From contig JAQBRC010000025.1 of NCBI GenBank assembly GCA_028286705.1, positions 1-15,588 on the forward strand: DNA of 15,588 bases, written 5' to 3'. How positions within the stretch are numbered: the stretch's first letter is position 1; each line of letters starts with the position of its first letter. The translations under genes were made by a program, and so were the position numbers. The notes beneath the pieces were generated by a model. That model saw only the letters and a program-made list of their open reading frames with translations. It ran no database searches and had not been told where the DNA came from. This document shows positions 1 to 6,500 of this stretch, in pieces. This DNA is from Candidatus Nomurabacteria bacterium (GTDB lineage: Bacteria; Patescibacteriota; Minisyncoccia; Phycocordibacterales; UBA9973).

Positions 1-93
1 GATCCACATCCAAGCTATGATAGCTTTAATAAAGTGCAGAATTACTATTCATACAAATTTGATGGCACAAAATGTACTTATGAAATAAAATAA
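1..93 (+). CDS. C-terminal fragment of an unrecognised protein
   Basis: The first frame is open from the window edge for 30 codons and ends at TAA (91-93). The visible residues end in DGTKCTYEIK, a Tyr/Lys-rich tail with one Cys. That would fit the C-terminal strand of an exported or pilin-like protein, but the piece is too short to assign a family. It is followed 11 bases later by a terminator hairpin, which supports a real gene end. The stretch is AT-rich (about 30% GC by hand count of the first 60 bases), lower than the operon beyond it. Function unknown. Confidence 0.6.
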   Translation, partial: DPHPSYDSFNKVQNYYSYKFDGTKCTYEIK

Positions 94-103
94 TTTTATA
101 AAT

Positions 104-134
104 AAAAAGCACTCTCATCGTGAGAGCGCTTTTT
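104..134. terminator. Bidirectional intrinsic terminator between convergent genes
   Basis: A 14-bp stem (AAAAAGC[A]CTCTCA / TGAGAGCGCTTTTT) with a TCG loop lies between the end of the + strand fragment and the end of the - strand operon. The single mismatch is A.C read on + but a G.U wobble read on -, so the hairpin is better formed in the - transcript. The A-run on one side and T-run on the other give a U-tract in both directions. Confidence 0.85.
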
Positions 135-143
135 ATTTTCTAA

Positions 144-569
144 TTAACGACGATCTGGTGTCGCACCTTCTGGTCGCAACTGAAGCGTTTGAGCGGTAAT
201 GCTTCCGTCACTATTTGTACTGCCAGTTGCCAGGATTGAAGATCCTACAGCAACATCGGTGATTGAACCCTGTGCTGACTTAGATACAGCAGTTGATGGA
301 GAGACTAGGATAATCTTTGATCCGCCAGCCTGATTCTGAACTGTAATGGTTGTATCGGTTTTGCTTAACACTGTTCCACTTACAAATCCTCCCGCTGCAG
401 CACCGTTACGCATAGTACCTCCAGCAAAGTTTCCACGGGCTCCCTGCATTCCCATTGCAGGAGTAGCAGAAACACTCTTATGCTTTGCAAACGCAGTTCC
501 TGCCCAGAAGAACAGTACTGCAATTACTACGCCTCCGATAATCATTTTTGTTGTATGGTTTATTTTCAT
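144..569 (-). CDS. Membrane-anchored DUF5666-like protein (last gene of export operon)
   Basis: A 141-residue protein with an N-terminal membrane segment or uncleaved signal (about residues 8-28), a Gly/Ala/Met-rich linker (about 38-62) and a C-terminal beta-rich domain (about 64-132) with the pattern GTVLS...ITVQ...I...V..GS.ILATG. This is the small OB-like fold usually annotated DUF5666. It should sit outside the cytoplasmic membrane. It is 19 bases downstream of the permease, has no Shine-Dalgarno site, and is followed by the terminator at 104-134, so it is the last gene of the operon. Its beta domain resembles the one encoded at 4089-4511, so the operon carries two related anchored proteins. 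The role is unknown; an accessory role in export or envelope sensing is inferred from position only. Confidence 0.75.
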   Translation of the reverse strand: MKINHTTKMIIGGVVIAVLFFWAGTAFAKHKSVSATPAMGMQGARGNFAGGTMRNGAAAGGFVSGTVLSKTDTTITVQNQAGGSKIILVSPSTAVSKSAQGSITDVAVGSSILATGSTNSDGSITAQTLQLRPEGATPDRR

Positions 570-588
570 ATATTTTTTAAATTAATTG

Positions 589-1812
589 TTATTCAAAACG
601 CAGGGCATCGATAGGATTAAGGTTTGCCGCACGCCGTGCCGGATAGTATCCGAACACTACTCCGATAACTGCTGATACGCCGAAGGCAAGAAGGACTGAC
701 GAGATAGTGACAGTGGTTGAGATAATCCCAAGACTGCTAACCACAAACGAAATCCCCCATCCCAATATCACCCCAATGACTCCTCCAGTAAACGTCAGCA
801 TGATTGATTCAATAAGGAACTGCGTATTGATGTCTGACTTTTTTGCGCCGATTGCTTTGCGCAATCCAATTTCTCGGGTTCTCTCAGTTACTGTTGTCAG
901 CATCATATTCATGATGCCAATTCCTCCAACCAGCAATGAGATACCCGCAACTGCTGCTAACAGGATAGTGAATGTTCCTGTGACAGAAGAAGCAGTTGCA
1001 ATAATGTCAGCTTGGTTCAATGTTGAGAAATCTGCCTTAGTACTATCTGTAATATTGTGTCGTTCCAATAGCAAGCTAGTAACGTCAGTCTGTACTTGAG
1101 TAGTTGTCTCTGCATCCGCAGCAGACACGTCAATCTCACTAAGGTAATTATTGCCGCTCAAATAATGCTGAGCGGTTGTATATGGCATATACAATGCATC
1201 ATCAGCGTTAGTAAATCCAGACCCTCCTTTGGACTTGGTAACGCCGATGATAGTGTAAATACCGTTGTTAATACGAACTTGCTGCCCTACAGGTTCATCG
1301 CCATCGGGAAAAAGATCTGCAGCAGTTGTAGGACCAATGACAACAACCTTGCTGCTTGATGCGACATCACTCTCGTCAATAAATGACCCGTCTTCGACTT
1401 CAACATTGCGAACTGTTGAGTATGAAGGCGTTGTGCCAGTGACAGTAGTATTGGTATTCGTTCCCTTCGCCACAACCTGCTGACGCGATGTCACATTAAA
1501 TGCAATGCTGCCAATGTTGGCGACTTCAGCTTGTATTGCCTTGCCGTCCTCAACGGTTAGCGTCTGCGCGCTGCCGCGTGCCTGCTGTGGACCAGCGCCG
1601 AAACTTCGTGTTGCACCAGGTGTAACAATCACCAAGTTAGAACCAATCGATTCAATACTTGATTGAATAGAAGCTTGTGCTCCGTTTCCAATAGATACCA
1701 TGGCAATCACAGAACTAATACCGATAATAATACCCAGCATCGTCAAGCCGGTGCGAACCTTGTTCGCAGTCAGTGCCCCATATGTTTCGTGAAGAATGTC
1801 GTTTGTAGTCAT
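589..1812 (-). CDS. MacB/FtsX-family ABC transporter permease
   Basis: A 407-residue permease with the MacB layout: a cytoplasmic N-terminus, TM1 (about 22-42, TGLTMLGIIIGISSVIAMVS), a large extracytoplasmic MacB_PCD domain (about 43-278), then three TM helices (about 279-304, 334-358, 370-390). The FtsX-type coupling segment ERTREIGLRKAIGA precedes TM3, and the C-terminus is YPARRAANLNPIDALRFE. It works with the ATPase encoded just upstream as a mechanotransmission pump rather than a classic pore transporter. The ATG at 1812 lies one base after the ATPase stop (TAACATG) and gives the usual N-terminus. The frame stays open upstream to another ATG at 1875, but that would overlap the ATPase by about 60 bases. 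The substrate cannot be told; peptides, lipids or lipoproteins are family possibilities. Confidence 0.93.
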   Translation of the reverse strand: MTTNDILHETYGALTANKVRTGLTMLGIIIGISSVIAMVSIGNGAQASIQSSIESIGSNLVIVTPGATRSFGAGPQQARGSAQTLTVEDGKAIQAEVANIGSIAFNVTSRQQVVAKGTNTNTTVTGTTPSYSTVRNVEVEDGSFIDESDVASSSKVVVIGPTTAADLFPDGDEPVGQQVRINNGIYTIIGVTKSKGGSGFTNADDALYMPYTTAQHYLSGNNYLSEIDVSAADAETTTQVQTDVTSLLLERHNITDSTKADFSTLNQADIIATASSVTGTFTILLAAVAGISLLVGGIGIMNMMLTTVTERTREIGLRKAIGAKKSDINTQFLIESIMLTFTGGVIGVILGWGISFVVSSLGIISTTVTISSVLLAFGVSAVIGVVFGYYPARRAANLNPIDALRFE

Positions 1813-1813
1813 G

Positions 1814-2521
1814 TTATTTGTGATCTGCCTTACGCTTCGTATGTGTCTTTGCATCGCTGACAACCACTCCGTCACGAATGACTATAATGCGATCCGCATG
1901 TTCCGCCACTTCCGGTTCGTGGGTAATGAGTACGACGGTACGTCCAAGTGTTTCGTTCAGTCGCTGAAATGTTCCCAATACAATTTCTCCCGTTCGACTA
2001 TCCAAGTTCCCTGTCGGCTCATCGGCCAATATCATTGTCGGATTGTTAACCAACGCTCTGGCAATAGCCACGCGCTGAATCTGCCCTCCGGACAATTGGT
2101 TAGACTTGTGTGCAAAATATTTTTCATCTAAACCTGCTGCCAACAATGCTTTTCGTGCTTCTGTTTCCCGCTTCTCTGGTTCTTCATTAGCATAGATCAA
2201 TGGCAGCATGACATTGCGCAACACAGTTGTTCGAGGCAACAAGTTAAACGACTGGAAGACGAATCCAATGTTGTCTCGACGAATGTCTGCCTGCTCATTG
2301 TCAGTCATTGTCGATACATCTTTGCCATCAAGAAAATAGGTTCCTGATGTTGGAGTATCAAGACAGCCGAGGATATGCATCAGCGTCGATTTGCCAGAAC
2401 CAGAAGGACCCATAATGGCGATGAACTCGCCGTCTTCTATGGTGAAGGTCACACCTTTCAATGCCTGAAATGAATTCTCTCCAGAGTCATATGTTTTTGT
2501 AATATTTGATACTTCAATCAT
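1814..2521 (-). CDS. MacB/LolD-type ABC transporter ATP-binding protein
   Basis: A 235-residue nucleotide-binding subunit with every catalytic motif intact: Walker A GPSGSGKS (38-45), Q-loop Gln90 (FVFQSFNLLP), signature LSGGQ (143-147), Walker B MILADEP with catalytic Glu168, D-loop GNLDS, and H-loop His201 (LITHEPE). The motif spacing and the NLLP stretch after the Q-loop are typical of the MacB/LolD/FtsE group that powers FtsX-like permeases. It dimerises on the cytoplasmic face and drives the permease encoded next. The start codon is three bases after the adaptor stop; only a weak GAG lies upstream, so translational coupling is likely. The C-terminal tail is Lys/His-rich (KTHTKRKADHK). 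Confidence 0.95.
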   Translation of the reverse strand: MIEVSNITKTYDSGENSFQALKGVTFTIEDGEFIAIMGPSGSGKSTLMHILGCLDTPTSGTYFLDGKDVSTMTDNEQADIRRDNIGFVFQSFNLLPRTTVLRNVMLPLIYANEEPEKRETEARKALLAAGLDEKYFAHKSNQLSGGQIQRVAIARALVNNPTMILADEPTGNLDSRTGEIVLGTFQRLNETLGRTVVLITHEPEVAEHADRIIVIRDGVVVSDAKTHTKRKADHK

Positions 2522-2524
2522 GTA

Positions 2525-4084
2525 TTATCTCAATGCTCGCGTCGCGCCGCCTGTACCTCCCCCACCAAGAAGACTTGGTGACGCAGTTGTCTTTGCAGTA
2601 GTAGTTGCCGTTACCGTTTTGGTAACAATAGATTGCCCTTCTGTTAATCCCGAAACGATTTCAGTGGTAGTGCCATCGGTAATACCAACCTGTACCTCTG
2701 TTCGTACTGGTGCAGTTGCAAGATATACACCCTGTGTTTCTGCCAGAGTACTTTCGTCTCCTTCGGGAACAGTCATAACGTATGAGACACCGTTAGTTGT
2801 CTTAACTGCAGATGACGGAATGGTAATGACATTTTGCGCAACTGCTGTTTGAATTGCTGCAGTTACTGACATGCCAGATTTGATTGCAGCATCTTGAGTA
2901 TCAAGAGCAATAGTCACAGTGTAGTTCACCACACCAGACGTTACAGTTCCAATCGGATTGATGATAGCAACAGTACCGGTGATAGAAAGATCAGGGATAG
3001 CATCGAATGCAAGTGTCGCCTTGTCACCTACCTTCACTTTCGACACATCAACTTCGTTGAGCGACAAGCTAACAATTTCTTGATTGGTAATCACTGTACC
3101 CAGTGCCGTACCGGAAGACGCCTGATCGCCGACAATAACAGGAACGGTTGCGAGCACTCCATCAAACGGCGCGCGTACTGTGTACTGCGCCAATGTTTCT
3201 AGTGCGCTAGAAAGACTGTTCTGAGCCTGCACAACAGACAACTCCTTTGATTGCAATGTCACCGCATTGCTGCTTGCAGGATCTGCCGCCTGTGTCTGGT
3301 TCTTCACGGCAGTATCATATGCATTCTTGTTTGAAATATAACTGCTAGAACTTTTATTAGGAATAGAAATAGTCCATGTCAGCCCTCCCTTGATACTGCT
3401 TGGGAATACAATATACAAACCAGTGTTTCCAATTTGCTGGGGAGTCACACTGTTGGTGAGGCCAATACCGCTTGCTAGACCTGAGGCTTCAAACGATACA
3501 CCTCCTTGTGAGGTATAGGTCTTGATAGTAATATCACCCTCTTTTCCAAGCGTGTAGTTCCCACTAATGGTCGGTACCTGTAATCCAGTAGTAGTAGCAT
3601 CTGCCGGCTGTGCGGTTAACCCTGAGCTCAACAGTGTTGTATATGCGTTCTTCACCGCGTCGGTCTGATCAACTGATGTGTTTTTAAGAGAAGTCTGTGT
3701 CGCGAGCAAATCAAGCTTAGCTGCAGCAAGATTGTTCTGCGCTGTCTTCACTGAGCGTGCAGCATCAGTTGCCTGAATGCTAAACAACGCTTGTCCTTTC
3801 ACTACCTTGTCTCCTGCCTTTGCATGAATAGCAGTGATTTCTCCAGACACCTGCGGCTTCAGCTCAAGCGTTGCTGAAGTTGAGATCTGACCCGTACTGG
3901 TAACTGTTGAAACAACGGTACCCTGTTCTGCAGTACCCAATACATATGCTGTCTTCACTTTCCCTGCAGTCAGCGAATGAATGAGAAAGTACCCGCCAAC
4001 GACAATCACTAGCCCTGCTACAATACTCATTTTCTTATGAGCACCAATATATGTTTTTATTTTTTGAAAAAAGGTTGGATTCAT
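2525..4084 (-). CDS. MacA/HlyD-type membrane fusion (adaptor) protein with inserted beta domain
   Basis: A 519-residue adaptor for the MacB-type pump. Order: cytoplasmic N-terminus, TM anchor (about 19-37), first half of the lipoyl/barrel-sandwich domain (about 57-105), first helix of the hairpin (about 106-153), an extra beta-rich segment (about 155-247), second helix (about 248-300), second lipoyl half beginning YTVRAPFDGV (301-310), beta-barrel (about 336-412), and a membrane-proximal domain (about 413-490). The tail is Thr/Gly-rich (SLLGGGGTGGATRALR). In diderm MacA the hairpin tip docks on TolC; here the tip region is replaced by a roughly 90-residue domain with aromatic and Gly-rich strands (KTYTSQGGVSF, GLYIVFP, LTWTIS). 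It starts five bases after the stop of the upstream gene's reading frame and has no Shine-Dalgarno site, consistent with coupling. The family call is firm; the insert's function is unknown. Confidence 0.93.
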   Translation of the reverse strand: MNPTFFQKIKTYIGAHKKMSIVAGLVIVVGGYFLIHSLTAGKVKTAYVLGTAEQGTVVSTVTSTGQISTSATLELKPQVSGEITAIHAKAGDKVVKGQALFSIQATDAARSVKTAQNNLAAAKLDLLATQTSLKNTSVDQTDAVKNAYTTLLSSGLTAQPADATTTGLQVPTISGNYTLGKEGDITIKTYTSQGGVSFEASGLASGIGLTNSVTPQQIGNTGLYIVFPSSIKGGLTWTISIPNKSSSSYISNKNAYDTAVKNQTQAADPASSNAVTLQSKELSVVQAQNSLSSALETLAQYTVRAPFDGVLATVPVIVGDQASSGTALGTVITNQEIVSLSLNEVDVSKVKVGDKATLAFDAIPDLSITGTVAIINPIGTVTSGVVNYTVTIALDTQDAAIKSGMSVTAAIQTAVAQNVITIPSSAVKTTNGVSYVMTVPEGDESTLAETQGVYLATAPVRTEVQVGITDGTTTEIVSGLTEGQSIVTKTVTATTTAKTTASPSLLGGGGTGGATRALR

Positions 4085-4088
4085 ATGG

Positions 4089-4511
4089 CTATCGTTTTGG
4101 AATTATTCTGATAAGGGTGGCAACAATTTGTGACTGATCATTCGGTTCTCCGATGGCGACAACCTGATCCCCAACGGCAATGTCTTCTGCCTTGATACTA
4201 TCTCTAAATCGTCGGATTGCTGTCTTGTCATTAAGCAATACCGTCTTCTCCGTATTGTCTCGATCCTGAATGACGATGGTTGGCAATACAATACTCAATA
4301 CCGTTCCTGCACTGCCATGCGCATCAGAGAAATCTCCGGCAGGAATCATCGGACCGCCGTGCGGACTGATCTTGTAAAAGGAATTGCCGTTCTGGAAGGC
4401 AAACGATGCCTTGCGGTATCCAACTGCCTGTCCTAATGAGAATGATGTAAGCAATAGTACGAATGCTCCAATAGCGAATAATGCGAGTGTTGTTTTTGAA
4501 ATGTTATGCAT
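4089..4511 (-). CDS. Membrane-anchored DUF5666-like protein (upstream copy)
   Basis: A 140-residue protein with an N-terminal membrane helix (about 8-29), a short extracytoplasmic linker (30-68) with aromatic residues and HGGPM, and a C-terminal beta domain (69-137) with the pattern GTVLS...IVIQD...KTVLLNDKTAI...IAVGDQVVAIGEP.....ATLIRI. This is the DUF5666/OB-like pattern also seen in the protein at 144-569. The start ATG overlaps the end of the preceding gene by eight bases, and the stop TAG lies four bases before the adaptor start, so it is tightly built into the export operon. It may be an accessory or sensing subunit on the outer face of the membrane; that is inference from topology and position. 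Confidence 0.78.
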   Translation of the reverse strand: MHNISKTTLALFAIGAFVLLLTSFSLGQAVGYRKASFAFQNGNSFYKISPHGGPMIPAGDFSDAHGSAGTVLSIVLPTIVIQDRDNTEKTVLLNDKTAIRRFRDSIKAEDIAVGDQVVAIGEPNDQSQIVATLIRIIPKR

Positions 4512-4899
4512 GCTGTAACTGTGTGGTATTAGTACTAATAGAACGAATTGCCATTCTCATTGACCAGAGCAATACTCCAACCAAAGCGATGGTCATGGTC
4601 AATGTTGCTGCTGGCAACGATTCCAGAATAGAAACTGAGATTTCTTTCCAGTATGTCAGTGCGGCACTGTCTCCGAGCAGTGACAGGTATGAGGTGAAAT
4701 GAGAGAGTGCAAAGGAGTTAGCCAGTGCAGTGCTTGCAGGAATAAGCGCAGCAAGTGACGCTGCGCTTATAGCAACAGAAATGCGAATACGCCACAACCG
4801 CGCCATGCGCTGCTTGTGTTCAATAGCCAACAGTACCCTTTCTAGCAACCCTGAAGGAGTAGATACTTCCGTCAATGAAAATAATGGTTTTTGGTTCAT
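4504..4899 (-). CDS. Two-TM membrane protein, probable anti-sigma factor
   Basis: A 131-residue protein with a soluble N-terminus (1-37) containing a short amphipathic helix (TPSGLLERVLLAIEHKQR), a membrane helix (about 38-61), an extracytoplasmic loop (about 62-96) and a second helix (about 97-115). It is encoded directly after an ECF sigma gene, the usual place for a membrane anti-sigma factor whose cytoplasmic N-terminus holds the sigma factor. It contains no cysteine, so it is not a zinc-binding (ZAS, HxxxCxxC) anti-sigma, and I recognise no other known anti-sigma domain. Its 3' end overlaps the next gene by eight bases. A weak -10-like TATTAC lies six bases before the ATG. The anti-sigma role is inferred from position and topology. 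Confidence 0.7.
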   Translation of the reverse strand: MNQKPLFSLTEVSTPSGLLERVLLAIEHKQRMARLWRIRISVAISAASLAALIPASTALANSFALSHFTSYLSLLGDSAALTYWKEISVSILESLPAATLTMTIALVGVLLWSMRMAIRSISTNTTQLQHA

Positions 4900-4938
4900 A
4901 TACTAGTAATACGAACCAAATATAGGAATAGTTGCAGG

Positions 4939-5478
4939 CTATTTCTGCAGCAAAAGAAGTGCCCTGCGATAGAGACTTTTGATGGTGTTCAATGGTTTAG
5001 ATAATGCGATACTGATTTCTTCAAAGGTCAGAGATTCTTCAGCGCGCAGTAGCAATACTTCTTTGTAGTGCGTAGGAAGGGATTCAATTTTCTGAGTTAG
5101 GACTGCTCGTTCTTCTGCAGCAATAGCCTGCTCCATCGTTCCAACTGCCTCATCAGCAATAGTCTCCTCAAACTGCTCTCCTTCCATAGAGGAAAAAGAA
5201 ATCATTTTCTTTTTCCTGAGATAATCAATTGCAGTATTGTGTGCAATACGATACAGCCATGGTTTCACTTTCATGCTCTTATCAAAACGTGCAATTGATT
5301 TCCACACTTTGATAAAGGTATCTTGTACGATATCTTCTGTTGCTGCCCTATCTCTAGCGAAGCGATATGTGTATCGATATATAGTATCAAAATAGCGTGT
5401 GGTTAAAGTAACCAGTGCACTCTGATCTCCGTTCTGATATCGTTCGATAAGTTGCTCGTCAGTGTATTCCATAAGCAT
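4939..5478 (-). CDS. ECF-type RNA polymerase sigma factor (RpoE-like)
   Basis: A 179-residue group 4 sigma factor. Region 2 (about 26-90) contains the core-binding and -10-melting segments RYFDTIYRYTYRFARDR, ATEDIVQDTFIKVWKSI and KPWLYRIAHNTAIDYLRKK. A linker rich in Glu (94-118) follows, then region 4 (about 122-176) with LPTHYKEVLLLRAEESLTFEEISIALSK split across two helices and an HTH ending NTIKSLYRRALLLLQK. It directs RNA polymerase to a small regulon, quite possibly including this operon. Two start codons are possible: ATG at 5478 (5 bases from the Shine-Dalgarno site) and ATG at 5472 (11 bases). The gene heads the operon encoding a membrane protein and a MacAB-type pump, 39 bases upstream of the first of these. 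Confidence 0.95.
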   Translation of the reverse strand: MLMEYTDEQLIERYQNGDQSALVTLTTRYFDTIYRYTYRFARDRAATEDIVQDTFIKVWKSIARFDKSMKVKPWLYRIAHNTAIDYLRKKKMISFSSMEGEQFEETIADEAVGTMEQAIAAEERAVLTQKIESLPTHYKEVLLLRAEESLTFEEISIALSKPLNTIKSLYRRALLLLQK

Positions 5479-5482
5479 ATAT

Positions 5483-5489
5483 TCCTTCT
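5483..5489 (-). promoter_or_regulatory. Shine-Dalgarno site of the sigma factor gene
   Basis: AGAAGGA lies 5 bases before the ATG at 5478 and 11 before the ATG at 5472. It is the only convincing Shine-Dalgarno sequence before a gene in the window. A -10-like TATGAT (5490-5495) sits directly upstream; if that were the promoter, the mRNA would start within or after this site, so both are unlikely to be used together. Confidence 0.55.
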
Positions 5490-5497
5490 ATCATACA

Positions 5498-5536
5498 CTA
5501 ACAATAAATACCCGGACTCCGGGTATTTATTGTTAG
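5498..5536. terminator. Perfect 18-bp hairpin between MliC-domain gene and sigma gene
   Basis: Arms CTAACAATAAATACCCGG and CCGGGTATTTATTGTTAG are exact reverse complements around a 3-base loop. It begins 11 bases after the stop of the MliC-domain gene and ends 8 bases before the Shine-Dalgarno site of the sigma gene. The AT-rich base with a U-rich 3' arm resembles the other terminators here, so termination of the upstream gene is the simplest reading. It may also act in the 5' leader of the sigma operon. Confidence 0.75.
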
Positions 5537-5546
5537 CATTAATTTA

Positions 5547-6449
5547 TTATTGAGGAAGAAATTTGAGACTGCCTACAATACCATCAAGCACTTCGTGTAC
5601 TTTCTTCTGATCAAATGCCTTTGTGCCTGACTTTGGATCAAAGTTTTCAAGTACTGCGTAGTGGATAGTGTATTCAACAGCATAACACTGACCGTTCTTA
5701 ACGGTGCGGAAACTATCAGTTTCGTATCGGTTACCTGCCCCTGCATCAACAGTCACAATCTTTGTATACGGAATACCGTTAAATGTAACTTTTGATTTTG
5801 TTGAACCCAACCCTGAGTTATCAACGAGACATTCCTTAACCGCCTTAGGGTCACTAGAAGTACCAACTGCAAAGCGTGCATCGCCAAAGTTTGTTTTTGG
5901 CTGATAGTTTTCAGGACTCTTCAGCGTTACAAACAATAGTCCGAGCGTTGAATCTGAATTTACCTTCCATGTTTCTGTATAGCCAATACCGCCTCCGGCT
6001 AGAGTGAAGACTTCTGGGTATGAAAAACTAAATGTCTTGCCCTGGTCAGTATATGTCTTTGTGCCGTTTACAGAAGCACCGGCACTGCTATCAGCAATAC
6101 AGTTAGAGTATGTAGTTGTGCCGTTTTCTTGGAAGAAGGCTTGGTCGCCTTTGGTAACAAACAATAGTGCGTCTTTTCCATATTGCACTCCGTCAGCAGA
6201 AACAACCTGAGGCAGATCAAATGAACGACCGTCAGAGAGCTTCACTGACACAGCCTTGTCACTGTATCCAGCGATGATAGTTGATCCGGTATCACACGCA
6301 TACTGAGAAGTTGAAGTGATAACAGGAGCGGTAACAACGGGCTCTAGTGGCGGCAATACGTCAGGCTTTTTTGTATTCATTAACTGATACCCAACAAGGC
6401 CAATCAATGCGATAACTGCTATGTAAAATACTGCTTTTTTGAATGTCAT
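5547..6449 (-). CDS. Anchored MliC-type lysozyme inhibitor domain protein
   Basis: A 300-residue protein with an N-terminal membrane helix (about 6-23), a Pro-rich linker (28-47), an MliC domain (about 49-118) and a C-terminal domain (about 132-300) with a PsbP/DUF1795-like look (TFSFSYPEVFTL...) that I cannot assign firmly. The MliC pattern is clear: YACDTG, KLSDGRSFDLPQVVSADG, QYGKDALLFVTKGDQAFF, then a closing Cys. Cys52 and Cys117 match the family's disulfide pair. Ser84 in SADG and Lys100 in TKGD match the residues known in MliC to enter the lysozyme active site. The protein would face outside and block C-type lysozyme. I chose ATG 6449; the frame is open to a TTG at 6485 with no better signal, and a -10 box (6458-6463) lies inside that extension. 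Confidence 0.85.
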   Translation of the reverse strand: MTFKKAVFYIAVIALIGLVGYQLMNTKKPDVLPPLEPVVTAPVITSTSQYACDTGSTIIAGYSDKAVSVKLSDGRSFDLPQVVSADGVQYGKDALLFVTKGDQAFFQENGTTTYSNCIADSSAGASVNGTKTYTDQGKTFSFSYPEVFTLAGGGIGYTETWKVNSDSTLGLLFVTLKSPENYQPKTNFGDARFAVGTSSDPKAVKECLVDNSGLGSTKSKVTFNGIPYTKIVTVDAGAGNRYETDSFRTVKNGQCYAVEYTIHYAVLENFDPKSGTKAFDQKKVHEVLDGIVGSLKFLPQ

Positions 6450-6457
6450 ATCTATAG

Positions 6458-6463
6458 AGTATA
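6458..6463 (-). promoter_or_regulatory. -10 box of the MliC-domain gene
   Basis: TATACT on the - strand, with 8 bases before the ATG at 6449. No Shine-Dalgarno site follows and no clear -35 is seen. The geometry predicts a transcript starting at or next to the start codon. Confidence 0.5.
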
Positions 6464-6500
6464 TACCGCTACTCCTATATAACAAGTTGAGAATGTGGTC

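Noticed and set aside
707..1099. A 130-codon open frame on the + strand
   Set aside because: Antisense to the permease; the hydrophobic stretch is a mirror of the permease helices.
1813..1875. Longer N-terminus for the permease from ATG 1875
   Set aside because: It would overlap the ATPase gene by about 60 bases and add non-family residues; ATG 1812 one base after the ATPase stop is better.
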